In this document: piece after piece, positions 11,247 to 24,300 of the stretch
Layout of the letters: every line of letters begins with the position of its first letter
Position numbering within the stretch: position 1 is the stretch's first letter
DNA from: Acanthamoeba castellanii str. Neff
Taxonomy: Eukaryota; Discosea; Longamoebia; Acanthamoebidae
DNA length: 64,000 nt
Assembly (NCBI RefSeq): GCF_000313135.1
Contig: NW_004457702.1
Location: 124,001 to 188,000, forward strand
Direction: 5' to 3'
Made by a program: the position numbers and the translations under genes
The notes under the pieces: model-generated
Told to the model about the DNA's origin: nothing
Databases searched by the model: none
The model's input: only the letters and a program-made list of their open reading frames with translations

Positions 11247-11592
11247 GTGCCCTTGTCCCCCCCCCCCATAAAGGCAAAGAGACGAGTGGCCTCGCCTGTT
11301 GTTCTGGCGACCACGACGAGCACGCAGATCGCCTCTTAGGGAACAGGGAAAAATCCGGGTTTCATGGGTTGTCTGGTTACAAGTCCGATTGGTTTGGTAT
11401 TCGACGGGCGTTTGATTGCGGTTGGTCCCTTGGGTTGGCGAGGCCGGAGGCGACAAGGCTGTGTTTGCGCTTGCTCGACGAATTAATCGATCAATCAAGA
11501 AGAAGAGCTCCCTCGAGCACCCCTGCAGCCACTCGATTTTCTCGCCCCACCACTTCATACTCGTTTGTAGGGTGAGAGAAAGGACGTTTTCC

Positions 11593-11607
11593 ACTGTATT
11601 ATACAGT
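11593..11607. promoter_or_regulatory. 15-base palindrome upstream of the PP2A B55 gene
   Basis: ACTGTATTATACAGT is a perfect inverted repeat (7-base arms around one T) about 60 bases before the ATG at 11668. It would suit a dimeric DNA-binding protein, but nothing identifies one. Confidence 0.3.
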
Positions 11608-11667
11608 CGTCAGGCCAGCGGCTTCCGATACGTGCGATACTCTACGAAGAAGGATTGATTCGACAAG

Positions 11668-14107
11668 ATGGAGGGACAAGATTCCAAATCAACGAGGAGG
11701 GAACTGGACTGGCAGTTCTGCCAGGTCTTCGGAGAGCCCCATTTCGAGGAGGTAACCGAGGTGGACATCGTCTCCACCGTCGAATTTGACTCAACTGGTG
11801 AGTACCTGGCCGCCGGAGACCGTGGTGGTCGAGTGGTCATCTTCCAGCGAGTGGAGGTACGGCAACCCCAAACGAATCTGCTCTTCTCCTCGCGTGGACC
11901 TCGCAAGCCCACATTCTCAAGGAGGGCTTTCGTTCTCCTCTCACTCCCACGTTGTGAGGGGCACACCCATCCCATTGGGAACTCCGCAACTTAGCCTTCA
12001 TCAATCCCTGCTCTACTCTGCAATGCTGTGCATTTTTCCCTGCCCTTTTAACCCATTTTGTTCTTCGTTTGCTTCATTTAGAGTGAAGACACCCCTTGCG
12101 AGTACAAATTCTTCGCCGAGTTCCAAAGCCATGAGCCGGAGTTCGACTACTTGAAGGTAACCACTTCACTCTGCACTGTAGTGCCAATTTGTAGAATCAT
12201 CGAGACGTCACAATGGAGTACTCAATCCGCTCTTATCTTTCGGCAGAGTCTTGAAATCGAAGAGAAGATCAACAAAATCAAATGGTGCCCCTCCAACAAC
12301 AACTCTCACTTCCTCCTCACCACCAATGGTAAGCTTCGCCTTCGTCGTTCTGTTTCCCGTGGAGCAATTTCTTCCATTCCAGCCCTTCTCATTCCCGTTT
12401 CTTCATTTCCGCTCCGCCCACAATCTCACATCTGCAGACAAGACGATCAAGCTGTGGAAGGTGTACAACAAAACCGTGTTTGACCCACCCAAGGTCAACA
12501 AGCAGCGCAATGGCCTTTCCGTCCCCTTGCGTGCTCCCAGGAAGGTAATACTTTGGCGCACCGCCGGCCCCGTAGCGCCTGTTCAGAGCACCCGCTCGCT
12601 GATGTTCAGCGCTAACGCGCCCAACTGCTTCGCGCATTGGGCTGAACGCAGGAGGCGCAGAAGACGGCTGTGCCGAGGAAGATTTTCGCCAACGCCCATG
12701 CCTATCACATCAACTCTATCTCTCTCAACACCGACGGTGAGACCTACATCTCTGCCGACGACCTCAGGATCAACCTGTGGAACCTCGAAACGTCCGACCA
12801 AAGCTTCAGTACGCGCCCATTGTCCGCTACAGAGAAACTGATCGCATTTACCCACCCTAACACCGCGGTTGTTGGCCCACCCACTACAGACATTGTTGAT
12901 ATCAAGCCAGCAAACATGGAGGAGCTCACTGAAGTAATCACCGCCGCGGAGTTCCACCCCCAGTCTTGCAACTACCTCATGTACAGCAGCTCCAAGGTGA
13001 GTACAAAGTCTTGGGCTATACCCCCATCTATAGGATCCCGAGTGCCACAGACATGCCTAACGCCTCTCTGCGCATCATCTATTCAGGGTACTATCAAGTT
13101 GGGCGATCTCCGAGAGTCGGCCTTGTGCGACCAGCACGCCAAGAGTACGTGAAAGTGTGGAGGAGAAACGACCTTGGCGTCTTTTCCTTACCCTGTTCGC
13201 TCTTGCCCCTTCTCCGCGCAGAGTTTGAGGAAGAGGAGGACCCCGCCAACAAGTCCTTCTTCTCCGAGATCATCGCCTCCATTTCGGACATCAAGTTCTC
13301 CCGCGATGGCCGGTACATCCTCTCGCGCGACTACCTCTCGCTCAAGGAGTGGGATCTCCGCATGGAGAACAGGTACACAGCCCCCCGCTACCCCTTCTCT
13401 GCGTGTCGTGCGAGCGTGTGTCTGTGAGGTTCTCGCGCCATATACACTCAGAGCTTTTGGATGAGTTGGATTCCATTCGCTTGTTACAGTTATGGCGGAA
13501 TGACTTGTTTTCGTCTGTCTCATCACACACTGCGCCCCATGCTGGGGAACGGTGTCGCGCACGACGAAAATACATGCGCTCCTTCTATTGCGCTATCGAC
13601 ACCACTGACCTTTCGCTTCCTTCGCGCCTCGTTGCACAGGCCGGTGAAGACCATTCGCATACACGACTTCCTCAAGGCCAAGCTGTGCGATTTGTACGAG
13701 AACGATTGCATCTTCGACAAGTTTGAGTGCAGCCTATCCGGAAGTGGAGAGTACGCTCGTCGCCGACCCCTTTCCCCTTCTGCAGCAGACGCTTGGCGTC
13801 ATTGATGCGAGTGCTCTTGCTCACGACCTCTTTTCTCTTCCACCGCAGCCATCTCCTGACGGGGTCGTACCACAACTACTTCCACATCTACGACATCCAG
13901 AGCCCACGCACGAATGCCCTGCGCATGAAGCTCGGCCGCGGGCCATCCAAGAAGTCGGACGTCGAGCTCAACGCCGACGACATCGACTTCAACAAGAAGG
14001 TGCTGCACGTGGCGTGGCACCCACACGACGACATCGTTGCGGTGGCGGCCAACAACAACCTCTACCTCTACGCTGCGGACGACGACAAGGACGACTCGGA
14101 CATCTAA
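11668..14107 (+). CDS. PPP2R2A: Protein phosphatase 2A regulatory subunit B (B55/PPP2R2A)
   Basis: B55 is the seven-bladed WD-repeat subunit that targets the PP2A heterotrimer to substrates such as mitotic phosphoproteins. ATG at 11668; after a Lys/Arg-rich start the exon reads [30 protein letters not shown] and VVIFQR, the family signature of blade 1. Later exons give [63 protein letters not shown] and [11 protein letters not shown]. It closes with the last blade, [24 protein letters not shown], and DDSDI-stop at 14107. About ten introns. Length and blade order are those of a complete B55. A polyadenylation signal follows at 14314. Confidence 0.95.
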
Positions 14108-14313
14108 AGAAGCCTGGCGCGTGCTGCTGGCCTCGTTCCGCGCCACTCGCTCGACTGAGTGGCGTGGGGGGAGGAAGACGGCGGAGACGACAACGACTCG
14201 AAGAAGGCGACGAGGACAAAGATGTGATGAGGAGCGACGAGGAGGACGAAGTCCGCGGTGAGCTGAGGACGCCGGAGGAGGTGATATTTGTTTCCATACA
14301 ACGATCAAAAAAG

Positions 14314-14319
14314 AATAAA
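14314..14319 (+). terminator. Polyadenylation signal, PP2A B55 gene
   Basis: AATAAA lies about 207 bases after the B55 stop codon on the same strand, in an A-rich context. Confidence 0.4.
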
Positions 14320-14613
14320 AGTGTGACATTAGGTACTGTCGTGGTTGGTGGTTGTGTCGATTTCCTATCTCTTCCACGCGAGCCAGATGCCAAGATGGGA
14401 GAACGTAGAGGGGGAAGAGGTGGCGGAAGAGGTGGATGGAACCGACACGGCTGACACGTACCGCGGAGGAGGCGATCACGCTGCTGGGATGGGAGAACGT
14501 AGATTGGGATGGGGTGGTGCGACAGATTGGCGAAACCATGAATCAAGAGGCTGGGGCGGAGGAGGTCGATTGGGACGAGGTGGTGCAAGATTAGAAAAAC
14601 GAAAATGAACATG

Positions 14614-14645
14614 TCTCTAAAGGGCATGGCACGCCCTCTTTAGAG
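14614..14645. repeat. Hairpin-forming inverted repeat
   Basis: CTCTAAAGGGC, a seven-base loop, then GCCCTCTTTAGAG: the arms pair almost perfectly, with a small bulge. It sits about 100 bases upstream of the FOXRED1-like start codon, so it could form in a 5' leader or be a chance repeat. Confidence 0.35.
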
Positions 14646-14746
14646 GTTCACCTGTGAAGCTGAACATAAAAATATGTGAAAAATACATAAATTGAGAAAG
14701 GGTACAACTTTTCTCTATTTGAGAACTGCAGTAGGCCAACGCGTTG

Positions 14747-16889
14747 ATGATGAAGTGCCGGCAGCCCCGGCACCTGCTTTCGGCCCGGTGCGCTTCTCCT
14801 GCTCCTGCCGCGGTGGTGCGCCCCGTACCGCGTCATAGGCACAGCCGCCTGCTGTCCACCAGCGCCGGCGGGGCCGGGGGCGGGTCCATCGTGATAGCGG
14901 GCGGGGGCGTGGTGGGCAGCTCTGTGGCCTACTTCGTGGCCCGCGCGCTCCGGTCGCGCGGCCAGACGCTCGCCTCGCCTCCGCCAGTCGGCCGCAGCAG
15001 CGAGTGGACGGTGACGGTGGTGGAGCGGGACCCCACCTATCGCTTCGCGAGCAGCACCCTGTCCGCGTCGTCCATCCGCCACCAGTTCTCCACCCCCGAG
15101 AACATCCTCATCGGCCAGTACACACCAACACCAACCCAGTCATTGGGCGACTCGACTCATTGCTAGCTGCGTGTGCGGTGGTGGCTGTGTGCGTGCGGCA
15201 GGTACGGCACAGAGTTCCTGCGCAACGCCGGTAAGTTGCTCTCGATCAGCGACGAAGACGAAGCTCGCCTGAGCGGCCGGCTGCAGGAGAAGCCACAGCA
15301 GCCGCAGCACCCGGCCCGTTGCGCCAACGAAGAAGCTGCGGCGGCCGCCGACGGCGGGGGGACGGGGGTGGACGTGCAGTTCCGGGAGAACGGGTACCTG
15401 TTCCTGGCCTCGCCGCAGGGCCGGCCAGTGCTCGAGTCCAACCACCAGCTGCAGCGGGACCTGGGCTCCGACATCCGATTTCTCGGCAGCCCGAGCGAGA
15501 TCAAAGCCCAGTTCCCCTACCTTCACACCGACGTACGCGTCGTGTTGTGTGTGTGTGTGTGTGTGTGGGTGTGTGTGTGGTGTTGTGCGATATGAGAAGG
15601 CTCAAAGAGAGTTGACTGATGTGTCAGGACCTGTCGGCGGGCTGCTTCGGAGCGAGCGGGGAGGGCTGGTTCGACCCGGCCACGCTGCTCCACGGATTCA
15701 AGCGCAAGGCCGCCGCCCTGGGCGTCAACTTCGTCCACGGCGAGGTACGATTCGCACCCCCGGCCGACCAGGCCGCGAGGGAGCACCACGACTCAGTCTT
15801 GTTGGTGGGCTCTCGTAGGTGGTCGGAACCGAGTTGGAGGCCGATGGACCCAGGCAGCGGGTGTCGGGCGTGCAAGTCACGACCGCGGACGGCGTCGCGC
15901 ACAAGCTGTCCTGCTCGCACCTGGTCAACGCCATGGGACCACAGGTAAAGCACGGCACGCCACTGCATTGTTCCTGACCGAACGTCGTGTCATGGCTCAC
16001 ATCATCATCCTCTTCATCATCTTCATCAACAACCCAGGCGGCCAGGTTGTCGCAGATGATGGGTCTCACGCTCCCTGTGGTGCCGAGGAAACGGTACTGG
16101 CTGCGCCCCTCTTTGTCGCTCGATATCTGTCTGTTGCCTGACGGATTGGAGGCAAACGTGGCAGATGCGTGTTCGTGCTGCGGTGTCGCGACGAGGAGGT
16201 CAACCAGGCCAAGATGCCACTCGTCATCGACCCGTCGGGGGTCTACTGGCGACCAGAGGGTTGCGGGTGCGCCGCCTCTTCTTGACGCCGCCCTCGCGCT
16301 CGCATTGATTCTTCAGAGAAGTTGAGCTTGAGCGCGTGTGATGGCCACGACAGCTTCATTGCCGGCGTCTCGCCCCTGGTGGACCCGGACGCGCACGGCG
16401 ACTTCGAGGTGGACCACGACCTGTTTGAGGAGGTGATCTGGCCCGTGCTCGCGCATCGACTGCCAGCCTTCGAGGCAGTCAAGGGTACGCCACCCACCTC
16501 GCCTTTGGTCCACGCGTGTAGTGGTCAACAACAACAACACCTACACACATCACAGTGGTGGGCCACTGGGCGGGGCACTACGACTACAACACATTCGACC
16601 AGAACGCCATCCTCGGGACCCACCCGTCGGTGGGCAACTACTACCACGCCAACGGCTTCTCCGGCCACGGCCTACAACAGGTAACCCCAATCGAGACCTG
16701 TGCACAAACGTTCAACCAGTAGCTAGTAGCTGACAAGTAGCGGTCGCGTGTAAAACGTAGTCGCCTGCGGTGGGAAGGGCCGTGGCGGAGCTCTTGCTGG
16801 AGGGCGCGTACAAGACGCTGGACCTCTCCATGTTCCACTTCGAGCGCGTGCTGGAGAACAGGCCCATCATCGAGCTCAACGTCGTCTAG
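14747..16889 (+). CDS. FOXRED1: FAD-dependent oxidoreductase, FOXRED1-like
   Basis: FOXRED1 is a mitochondrial DAO-family flavoprotein needed for respiratory complex I assembly. From the ATG at 14747 the first 35 or so residues are Arg- and Ser-rich and end near HSRLLSTSA, as expected of a mitochondrial presequence. Next comes a Rossmann dinucleotide motif [15 protein letters not shown], then [21 protein letters not shown], typical of the DAO fold. Middle exons give [18 protein letters not shown] and [10 protein letters not shown]. The C-terminal part has [20 protein letters not shown] and [22 protein letters not shown], the conserved FAD-closing region, and ends LNVV-stop. At least seven introns; the one near 15550 carries a TG repeat. 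FOXRED1 rather than a dehydrogenase paralogue is favoured by overall order, not proven. Confidence 0.85.
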
Positions 16890-17141
16890 CTTTACCACCA
16901 GACCCAAGAGAGAGAGAGACATCAACCACGTCCAAGCAAAACTGTTGTTGTGGATAAAAGCCATAAAATCATTCTCTCGACACCCCTCGTGTACGATCTC
17001 TCTCCATGTCATAGGGTGTCCGCCCCAACGCATCCGCACCTCGCCTCTCAGAGCCTCCTGGCGCCGCCGATCCTCATCTTCTTCGCTCTTCGCTCTTCTA
17101 CTACCATTACACGCGCGCACTAGTGCTGATGGCGCCCGGGC

Positions 17142-20122
17142 TTAGATGCTGGCGGTCTGCAGTTGGTTGAGCAGCTTCTTCCACTGGTCCAAGATCTTCA
17201 CGGACGCAAGGCAAGAACGAAGAACGAAGGTGAGACCACGATGAGGCAGACAGCGGAAGAGATATAACGAAAGCGAAAACAAAAGCGAAAACGAAAGCTA
17301 AAGCGAAAGCGAAAGGTACCTGGACGGTGGTGTCCATGTTCTCCTTGGCGTAGTCCTTGAGGGACTTGGACATCTCCTTGCCCTTGGTCTTCTCGAACCT
17401 ATCGAGCTCCTTGCGGAGGATCTCGCTGATCATCTCGAACTCCTCCTTGGCACTCTCCTGCTTTTGCCGAGCCTGTTGTGTGTGGAAGAGGACGATCACG
17501 ACGACGACGCAGAGATGAATGAGCAAGGGGATCGCCTCCAGTGCGGTCCACTACTCCACCAAGTTGAACATGGCGCGTACCTCCTCGTACTCGGCCTCGG
17601 CGGCGCCAGCCTTGGGCGTACCGGCGATCTTCTCCTTCTTCTCCTGTAGAATGCGAGGAATGTGTGTGTGTGTGTGTGTGTGTGTGTGACGTCAGGCTCG
17701 AGGCTTGCGACTCGCTCAAGCGCACTGGAGGCTCGGAGGCGCGCCCGCGAACCTTCTTGGTGTTGGCGATCTTCTCGGCGTGCTGGAACTCGGCGAGGGC
17801 CGTCAGGCGGGCCTCCATGGCCTGCTTGGCCGAGGCGATGACGCGTCGGTAGTCGTGGGCCACCTCCTCGAAACGGATCTCCTGGCTGGAGACGGCCTCC
17901 TGCTTGAGCACTCGGACCTGCTCGCACAGATCGCCGAACTTGAGCCAGTGCTTGCTGAGCGTGGGGTCGACCTCGGCCTCGGCCTTGCCCACCGCCGACG
18001 CGCCCAGCCCGAACTCATACAGCGCGCCCACAAGCTCTGTCATCACCACCACCACCACCACCGTCATCAAACATTGACGCATTAGTAACGGAAACTGTCA
18101 AGTTCGTTGCGCGGGCGCGCGCGAGGCGGCCGGCGCCGTGAACAGACCTTTCTCCTTGACCAGGACGGTGCCCGAGGTCTTGAGGCAGGCCTCGAGGGCC
18201 GACTCCAAGTCCTGAAGGTACTGCTTCTTGTCGCCGAACCACGTGTCGACTTCCTGCAGATGGGGCGATGAACGCGCGGGTGTGCCGGCAGTGGCGGGTG
18301 AATGGGTGAAGAGCACAAGGCGCACGGGGGGTGGAGAGAGAGTGGTCGGTCGAATTGGAGGCTCAATGCAGAGAGAGCACGTACGACGGCGGGGGAGAGC
18401 TGCTGGGTGACGGTGGAGGACATCCACGAGAAGACCTTCTTGGTGACGGTGGCCGGCGGCTTCTTGGTCTTGGCGGCGGAGAACTCCTGCGATAGGTCGA
18501 GTTTATTATAAACGTCGAGCGTCGGCCAATCGGGCAACTCGCAGCAAGCTTCGAAGCCAAGCCAAAGCCACCCAGGGTGTGTGTACCTCGGCATCGGACT
18601 CGAGGAAGGTCTGGAGCACCTCGGAGGCGGCGAGGACCGGGTGGTCGGCCAGACGGGTGAGGAACTTGCCCAGCTCACGGCGGCGGGCCTCGATGAACTG
18701 CGGGTCGAAGCGGTCTGTTCACCACCACCACCGCACCGCAAGAGAAGACACGAAAAATGAAGAATGAGCGAACGACCGGAGGAGGAGAAGACGATGAAGA
18801 TGACGAAGAATGAGAAAAGTACTCTGGATGATGGTCTTGTCGGGGAGGGGAGGGATGATGTAGCCCTTGAAGCTCTCCTTCATCTTGTCGAAGAGCCAGA
18901 CGAAGTCGTTATATCGCCTGTCCGTTGTGAACTCGCTCTTGTGGTACTGAACCAAGTTGGTCTTTGACGCGGAGAGAGAGAGAGAGTCAGCAATCGTGTC
19001 GAAGCACACAGTATCGGGGCAAATGGGGTGAGGTGCGCACCTTGACGTTAACCTTGTAAGACACGAAGGAGCCCATGCCCTCGCCGTGCTTGGTGTACTC
19101 GCCCACGGTCATCATCAGCGACGAGGGCTTGTCCTTCTCCTCCTGCGGCGGCGGCGGCCAATTCGGAGTTGGTGAGCAGTTCGACACATTACACGTAACA
19201 CACACGAGGCAGCAGCAGCAGCAGAAGAAGAAGGAGAAGACATGATGAACGAGCGCGACAGAATGAGCGTACGGTAGTGGTGCGTACCTCGTCGTCGGTG
19301 GTGAGCGAAACGTCCCGGGTGGGTTCCCGGCTGACGGGCTCGCTGTGGACCTCGGTGAAGCCACTCTCCTGCTTACTCGGCTCCTTCTCCTCGGGCAGGA
19401 TCCATCCCTGCTCCTCCTTGCTCTCGGTCTCGGTCTCGCCCTGTGGGGCGACAACAATCAATCAATCAATTCAATTCAAGAATGGTCGATGGCGTTTTCG
19501 CCACCGGTAAATCGCGTCTACAAATGAACAGTGATGATCAAACATGTGAGGCAGTGGAGGCAGCGTACCTCATCATCAATGTGAACGTCCTCAGTGGGCG
19601 TGGTGTCAGCCTCGAAGCCGTCGTTCCCTTGCTCGATGAAATTCATGGTCGGCTGGTGGTTTGTGGTTTTTGCGGATTAGCGCGAAACGCAACAAGGCCG
19701 TGAAAGGAACCAGTGGCAGCTGCAACAATTAATAATTATTAATTGATATATTTTGATTTATCGAGCGTTTGCGACCAAATGGCGACAGGCGCGCGTTTCG
19801 CCGCGATTTGCGATGCGTGTGTGTGTCCAAAATGTCGGCAGCGAGAACGGCGAACGCCATATCCGAAGGAAATAGGATAAATAATAAAAGTAAATAATGG
19901 AGATGGAATGATATATATCTAAATAGATAGATCGGTCAAGAATGGCGAGCAAACACAGAGAGAAGCGCATGTTACCTGGTCCGTCTGTCTCTTCCGCAAT
20001 TCCTCGACGGAGGCACCAGATTCCCAGCCAGGGGGGATGAGATCGTAGAGGCTCGCCCCAGCACTCTGCTTTCGAGATTCGGAGGGACTGTCGCCGAAGG
20101 GGTTACCGTAGGGGTTAGACAT
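17142..20122 (-). CDS. Sorting nexin of the Vps5/SNX1/SNX2 type (PX-BAR)
   Basis: Such sorting nexins form the membrane-bending part of retromer on endosomes. ATG at 20122 starts an acidic N-terminal region containing NPYGNPFGD, with low-complexity Glu-rich exons. The PX domain includes YHKSEFTTDRRYNDFVWL (the RRYxDF element binds phosphatidylinositol 3-phosphate) and GYIIPPLPDKTI, then FIEARRRELGKFLTRL. The long helical C-terminal half (FGDKKQYLQDLESALEACL, KHWLKFGDLCEQVR, RFEKTKGKEMSKSLKDYA) is the BAR domain and ends LQTASI-stop. About twelve introns; one near 17660 is a TG repeat and another near 17270 a GCGAAA repeat. Convergent with FOXRED1 and divergent from the mS25-like gene (157 bases between start codons). 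Confidence 0.9.
17269..17318. repeat. (GCGAAA)n imperfect hexamer repeat in a sorting-nexin intron
   Basis: About eight copies with single-base variants (GCGAAAAC, GCTAAA), just before the VQ-type exon end. Confidence 0.8.
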
Positions 20123-20278
20123 GTCACTTGTGCGGGCAAGATTTGAGATGGACAGGGACAGAGTTGAACACGTGAAAGAAGAAGAACCGCTTGGTCATTG
20201 CGGCTTTGTCGACACCCTCAAAAATAGGAGGAAATTATGATTTTCTTTTTCGATTCAGCATTTAGCCCTTGATCTGAG

Positions 20279-21107
20279 ATGGGGAAGCGATTCTGGCGAG
20301 CGGCCCGGCAATTCGGGTTGGAGAAGGGCATGCCGAAGCCCAAGACCCCTGGTAAGCAGCTGCTTACTTCCGAACGAGGCGCGAGCGATTGTCTGGCGGA
20401 ATTAGACTCCTGATTTTCAACGATATTGATTTTGATTCTGTGCGTACAGAGGATTGGAATCGGCTTTATCTGAAGCATCAGGTATATTTGCACGGCATCA
20501 AAAGTCTCGAGCTGCAGATGGTCAAGACGGGTGCTGGCAAGACGGGGGCGAGGTACGCCATCACCTATCGTCAATTAATCGCCGTACGTGCCACCCACTG
20601 GCATGCATCGCCTAATCACTCCGGTGCTTGTGCACAGACACTTCCACTACTGGAAGGTGCCTCCGATCCGCTGGTGGAATCCCGACGTCAAGTACGTGCA
20701 CCGCGCTTGCACCCTCTCCGCAACCCAACACCCTGCTGCTTGCTCCTCGCTCTGGTCTGACCTTGTTGCCACCCGCGCCTGTCTTCTTCCCTTGCTCATG
20801 GACAGCATTCACGAGCAGAAGCTGCTTGCCGGTGAGTCCAAACTCATCATCGAGAAAGGTACTTTCGCCCAACCCACTTTCAGTGTGCAATGCCGCCCTC
20901 TGCTTTTCATCGTCTTCTCCTTGCGATGGCTTGCGTTGATGGTGATGAATGATATGCTGACGGTGCGGCCCTGCTTGTGATGCTTCAGTGGACGGCAAGA
21001 AGATCGAATTGGTCGTGGACGGCATGAAGGACGAGGAGATCTACAACGCGCTGCTCTCACATTCTGATGCCGCTCCCGTTGCCAGCAAGGAGGCGAGTGT
21101 GCAGTAG
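20279..21107 (+). CDS. Mitochondrial ribosomal protein mS25-like (L51/S25/CI-B8 fold)
   Basis: A small basic protein of about 130 residues. It opens MGKRFWRAARQFGLEKGMPK, followed by VYLHGIKSLELQMV, GARYAITYRQL, and an exon HFHYWKVPPIRWWNPDVK that resembles the mS25 signature (aromatic-x-x-x-P-x-x-x-x-x-NP). The end, DGKKIELVVDGMKDEEIYNALL, fits the last strand and helix of the thioredoxin-like L51/S25/CI-B8 domain. Four introns are placed by frame continuity. The family also includes mL43 and complex I subunit NDUFA2; the NP motif and the lack of conserved cysteines favour the ribosomal small-subunit protein. It lies head-to-tail before DNA ligase I with about 240 bases between. Confidence 0.65.
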
Positions 21108-21347
21108 TGCCTGTCGTGCATCTCTTTCTCTTGGTCTTGGATGTAGAGTTCGTACAGAAGAAGACACTCACACATCCCCTCGTGTAGCTGAAAGCGTGCA
21201 TCAGTCGCGACGAGACGTTGTTTTCTTGTGGACTGTTCATTTCGCGCCAATTTTTGATCAACGTTTCCGTTTGCCTGGAAGGATTTGATTGCAATCCAAC
21301 GAATCCTTGCTCGGGCTTGTGACCGTAGGCCGAACGTCGTTGAATCA

Positions 21348-24300
21348 ATGCAGACTTCCTTGTCGTACGCACAAATCTACAGCTCGTTCACTCTTTGCGT
21401 TGTCGGATTAATTTGTAAAATTGCCATTTGTGATTTGAAACAGAACGTTCTTCAAGAAGCAGGGCACGGACACGAAGCCTGCCGTTCCTGCCTCCCGTAA
21501 AAGGTGCCCCGGAGAGCTCTGCACAGCGCTTCTAAATCCGACTCACTCAAGTTGCTCCTGCAGAGCGCGAGAGGAACCAGCAGAGCCGGTGCAGGATGAG
21601 CTGGACCGGGTGCTGGACGAAGAGGCCAACGAGGAGACCAAGCCTCAGACCACCACTCACCAGACGGGTACCACCATCCTAGCGTTTGTATGTTGGCTGT
21701 TGCCCAAGCTGGAGGCGCTCATTCTGTTCTGCTAGGGGCAAGCACGCCGCGAAAGCGACTCAGGAAGATGAAAGAAAAGGAAGAGATGAAGGAAGAGGCT
21801 CCAGAGGGAGAGGAGCCCGTAGGGTTGCAAGCGACTGAAGCGGAGGAGAGGGCCGAAGCAGGTAGCGTCGAGAACGCAGCGCCTGAGAAGGAAGACGTCA
21901 TGGACGAGCAAGTCAAGAGAGAAGGCGCAGAAGAGGAGGAAGAACACAACAACCTGAATGAAGAGGAGGAAGCCGAAGAGGAAGTAGACTCAGACTTTGA
22001 TGAAAAGGAAGAGGGTGTGGAGGAGCAACCTACCATCAAGACCACAATCGCCAAGGCAGCAGCCACAAAGGGAAAGACCGTCAAGGGGAAGTCGAAGTAC
22101 GTGGCTCATCTCTCATCCTTGATGGAGGAGCAGCCCATCGAGCCCGCTGCGCCTCTTGCTCACCTATGCATGGCGTCTTGCAACACCAGGGAGGTCACAA
22201 AGGGAATGCTGGCGCTACTGAGTTCCTCTGTTGACTACGACCCGGTTGCAAGTGCCATCTGGAAGAAGGGGGAGAAGTACGTTTATAACCCACAACCCCT
22301 CTCCGCCCTCGCGCATGTCTAATAGTGCTCACTGTGCGTCACACAGAGTCCCCTACCTGTGGCTGGCGCGCACGTTTGTAGAAATCGAGCAGTATACGGC
22401 ACGGACGGAGATCATTCGACTCCTCACCAACATGTTCAGATCTGTCGTGGAGCTCTCGCCGAACGATCTTCTCGCCTGTGTCTATCTCACCATCAACAAG
22501 GTTTGGGCTTTCCTTTCCTCCCCGCGGTTCGGTTCGTGTTCTCACTCGGCTGGTGACCGACTCGGCTAGATCGCGCCGTCCTACGAGGGACTCGAACTGG
22601 GGGTCGGTGAATCGATCCTCATCAAGGCCGTGGCTTCGGCGACCGGCAAGAAGGATTCCGTCATCAAGGCTGAGTATGAGAAGCTGGGTGATCTGGGACT
22701 CGTCGCAGCTGCTGCCCGAAACACCCAAAAGTACAGCAACTCCACACTTTGCCCGGACACAACCAAATAGTTGCTAACCCTCTTTCATTTCACTCCACAG
22801 GACCATGTTCCCGCCACCGCCCCTGACGGTCTCCTTTGTGTTCAACACCCTCAACCAGATAGCCAAGGCGGCCGGGCGCGCTGTACACCTCCCCTCTTGG
22901 TTGGCCAATCAAGTCTGCTGTTCTATTTCCTTTCAATCTCACCATGACCACCTGCAGTCGCAAGACAAGAAGAAAGGGCTCATTCAGCAGCTGCTCGTGG
23001 GAGCCAGGGAGGGAGAGGTTCGTACACAACGTGAAGGAAAAGTGTCTGTGCTGCCTGCGGACCAGGTTGCTGACTATGTTGCAGGCGCAATGGCTCATCC
23101 GGTCCCTGGAAGGAAAGCTGCGCATCGGTCTCGCGGAGAAGACCGTTCAGGTGGCGCTGGCCCACGCCATCGTCCTCACCCGCACTGATCTCCAAGGTGC
23201 CTTGCCTGGCGGTTGGTGGGGAGTCTTCTTCACAGCTGCTGATGCCCTTCTTCTCCCGCGCGCAGACAAGCGAGCGCGGCTGGGCCTCGAGGAACGCATG
23301 CGTGTGGCCGCCGAAACGTTGAAGGAAGTATTCAACGAGCTGCCCAACTACAACATCCTCATCCCTGTCATCTTGAAGGAGGTACAAACCTTCCGCACCC
23401 CCCCCCCCCAAGCCCAGACCGCTAATCTGGGCACTCTGCTGTCACCTTCTTTAGGAGCCGGAGAAGTGGTCCGAAAGCTGCCATCTCACGCCAGGCATTC
23501 CTGTCCACCCCATGTTGGCTCACCCCACGAAGGGAATCGACGAAGTATGGCACACCCCTCTGCACCACCCACTCCCGTACCACGCTACTGGAGAGGCCTT
23601 TGCTAACTCTCTTTCTCTCTGTCTTCTGCGTCCCGGCGCGGTCAGGTGCTGCAACGCTGCGCCGATGCCGCGTTCACCTGCGAGTGGAAGTACGACGGGG
23701 AGCGAGCGCAGGTGCACTTCACCGATGATGGCGGCGTCCACGTGTACAGCAGGAACCTGGAAGACAACACCACCAAGTATCCCGACATCAAGCAAAACCT
23801 GCCCAAGGCCATGAAGCCGGACACGCATTCGTTCATTCTGGACTGCGAAGTGGTGGCCTACGATCGGGAGAAGAAGCAGATCCTGCCCTTCCAGGTCTTG
23901 TCGACCCGTGCCCGGAAGGTACGGTCCTGCATTCACTGAACGGCCGCCGAGCGTTGGCAGAGCAATACTGACCCCCCCTCAAATCAACAATTCCAGGACG
24001 CGGACATGTCTGAGATCAAGGTACAGATCTGCCTGTTCGGCTTCGATCTGTTGTATTTCAACGGCCAGGTAAGTGTCTCTCCGCATCAAGTCCGTATAGA
24101 TGTGTCACCCAAAACGCTGACTTCGGCACTCCTGACGGTCGCAGTCCCTTGTACGCGAGCCATTCCGCAAGAGGCGGGAGCTGCTGCACAATGCTTTCGT
24201 CGAGGTGGACGACGAGTTCAAGTTTGCCCGTTATTCTGATGCGAACACGACCGATGTACGAGTCACCGCTCGCTCATATATATGGAGTCTCGCTTTTTCG

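Larger units (their letters stand above)
14108..14746. other. Intergenic region between PP2A B55 and the FOXRED1-like gene
   Basis: About 640 bases. It holds the B55 3' region (AATAAA at 14314), then a purine-rich stretch in which a unit beginning GGGAGAACGTAGA occurs twice (near 14397 and 14491). This stretch can be read as a short Gly/Arg-rich frame of unclear meaning. A hairpin follows at 14614-14645. No gene was recognised. Confidence 0.5.

Noticed and set aside
14345..14608. Gly/Arg-rich short ORF that might be an RGG protein
   Set aside because: It arises from a purine-rich direct repeat; several frames are equally open and none has a convincing start or splice context.
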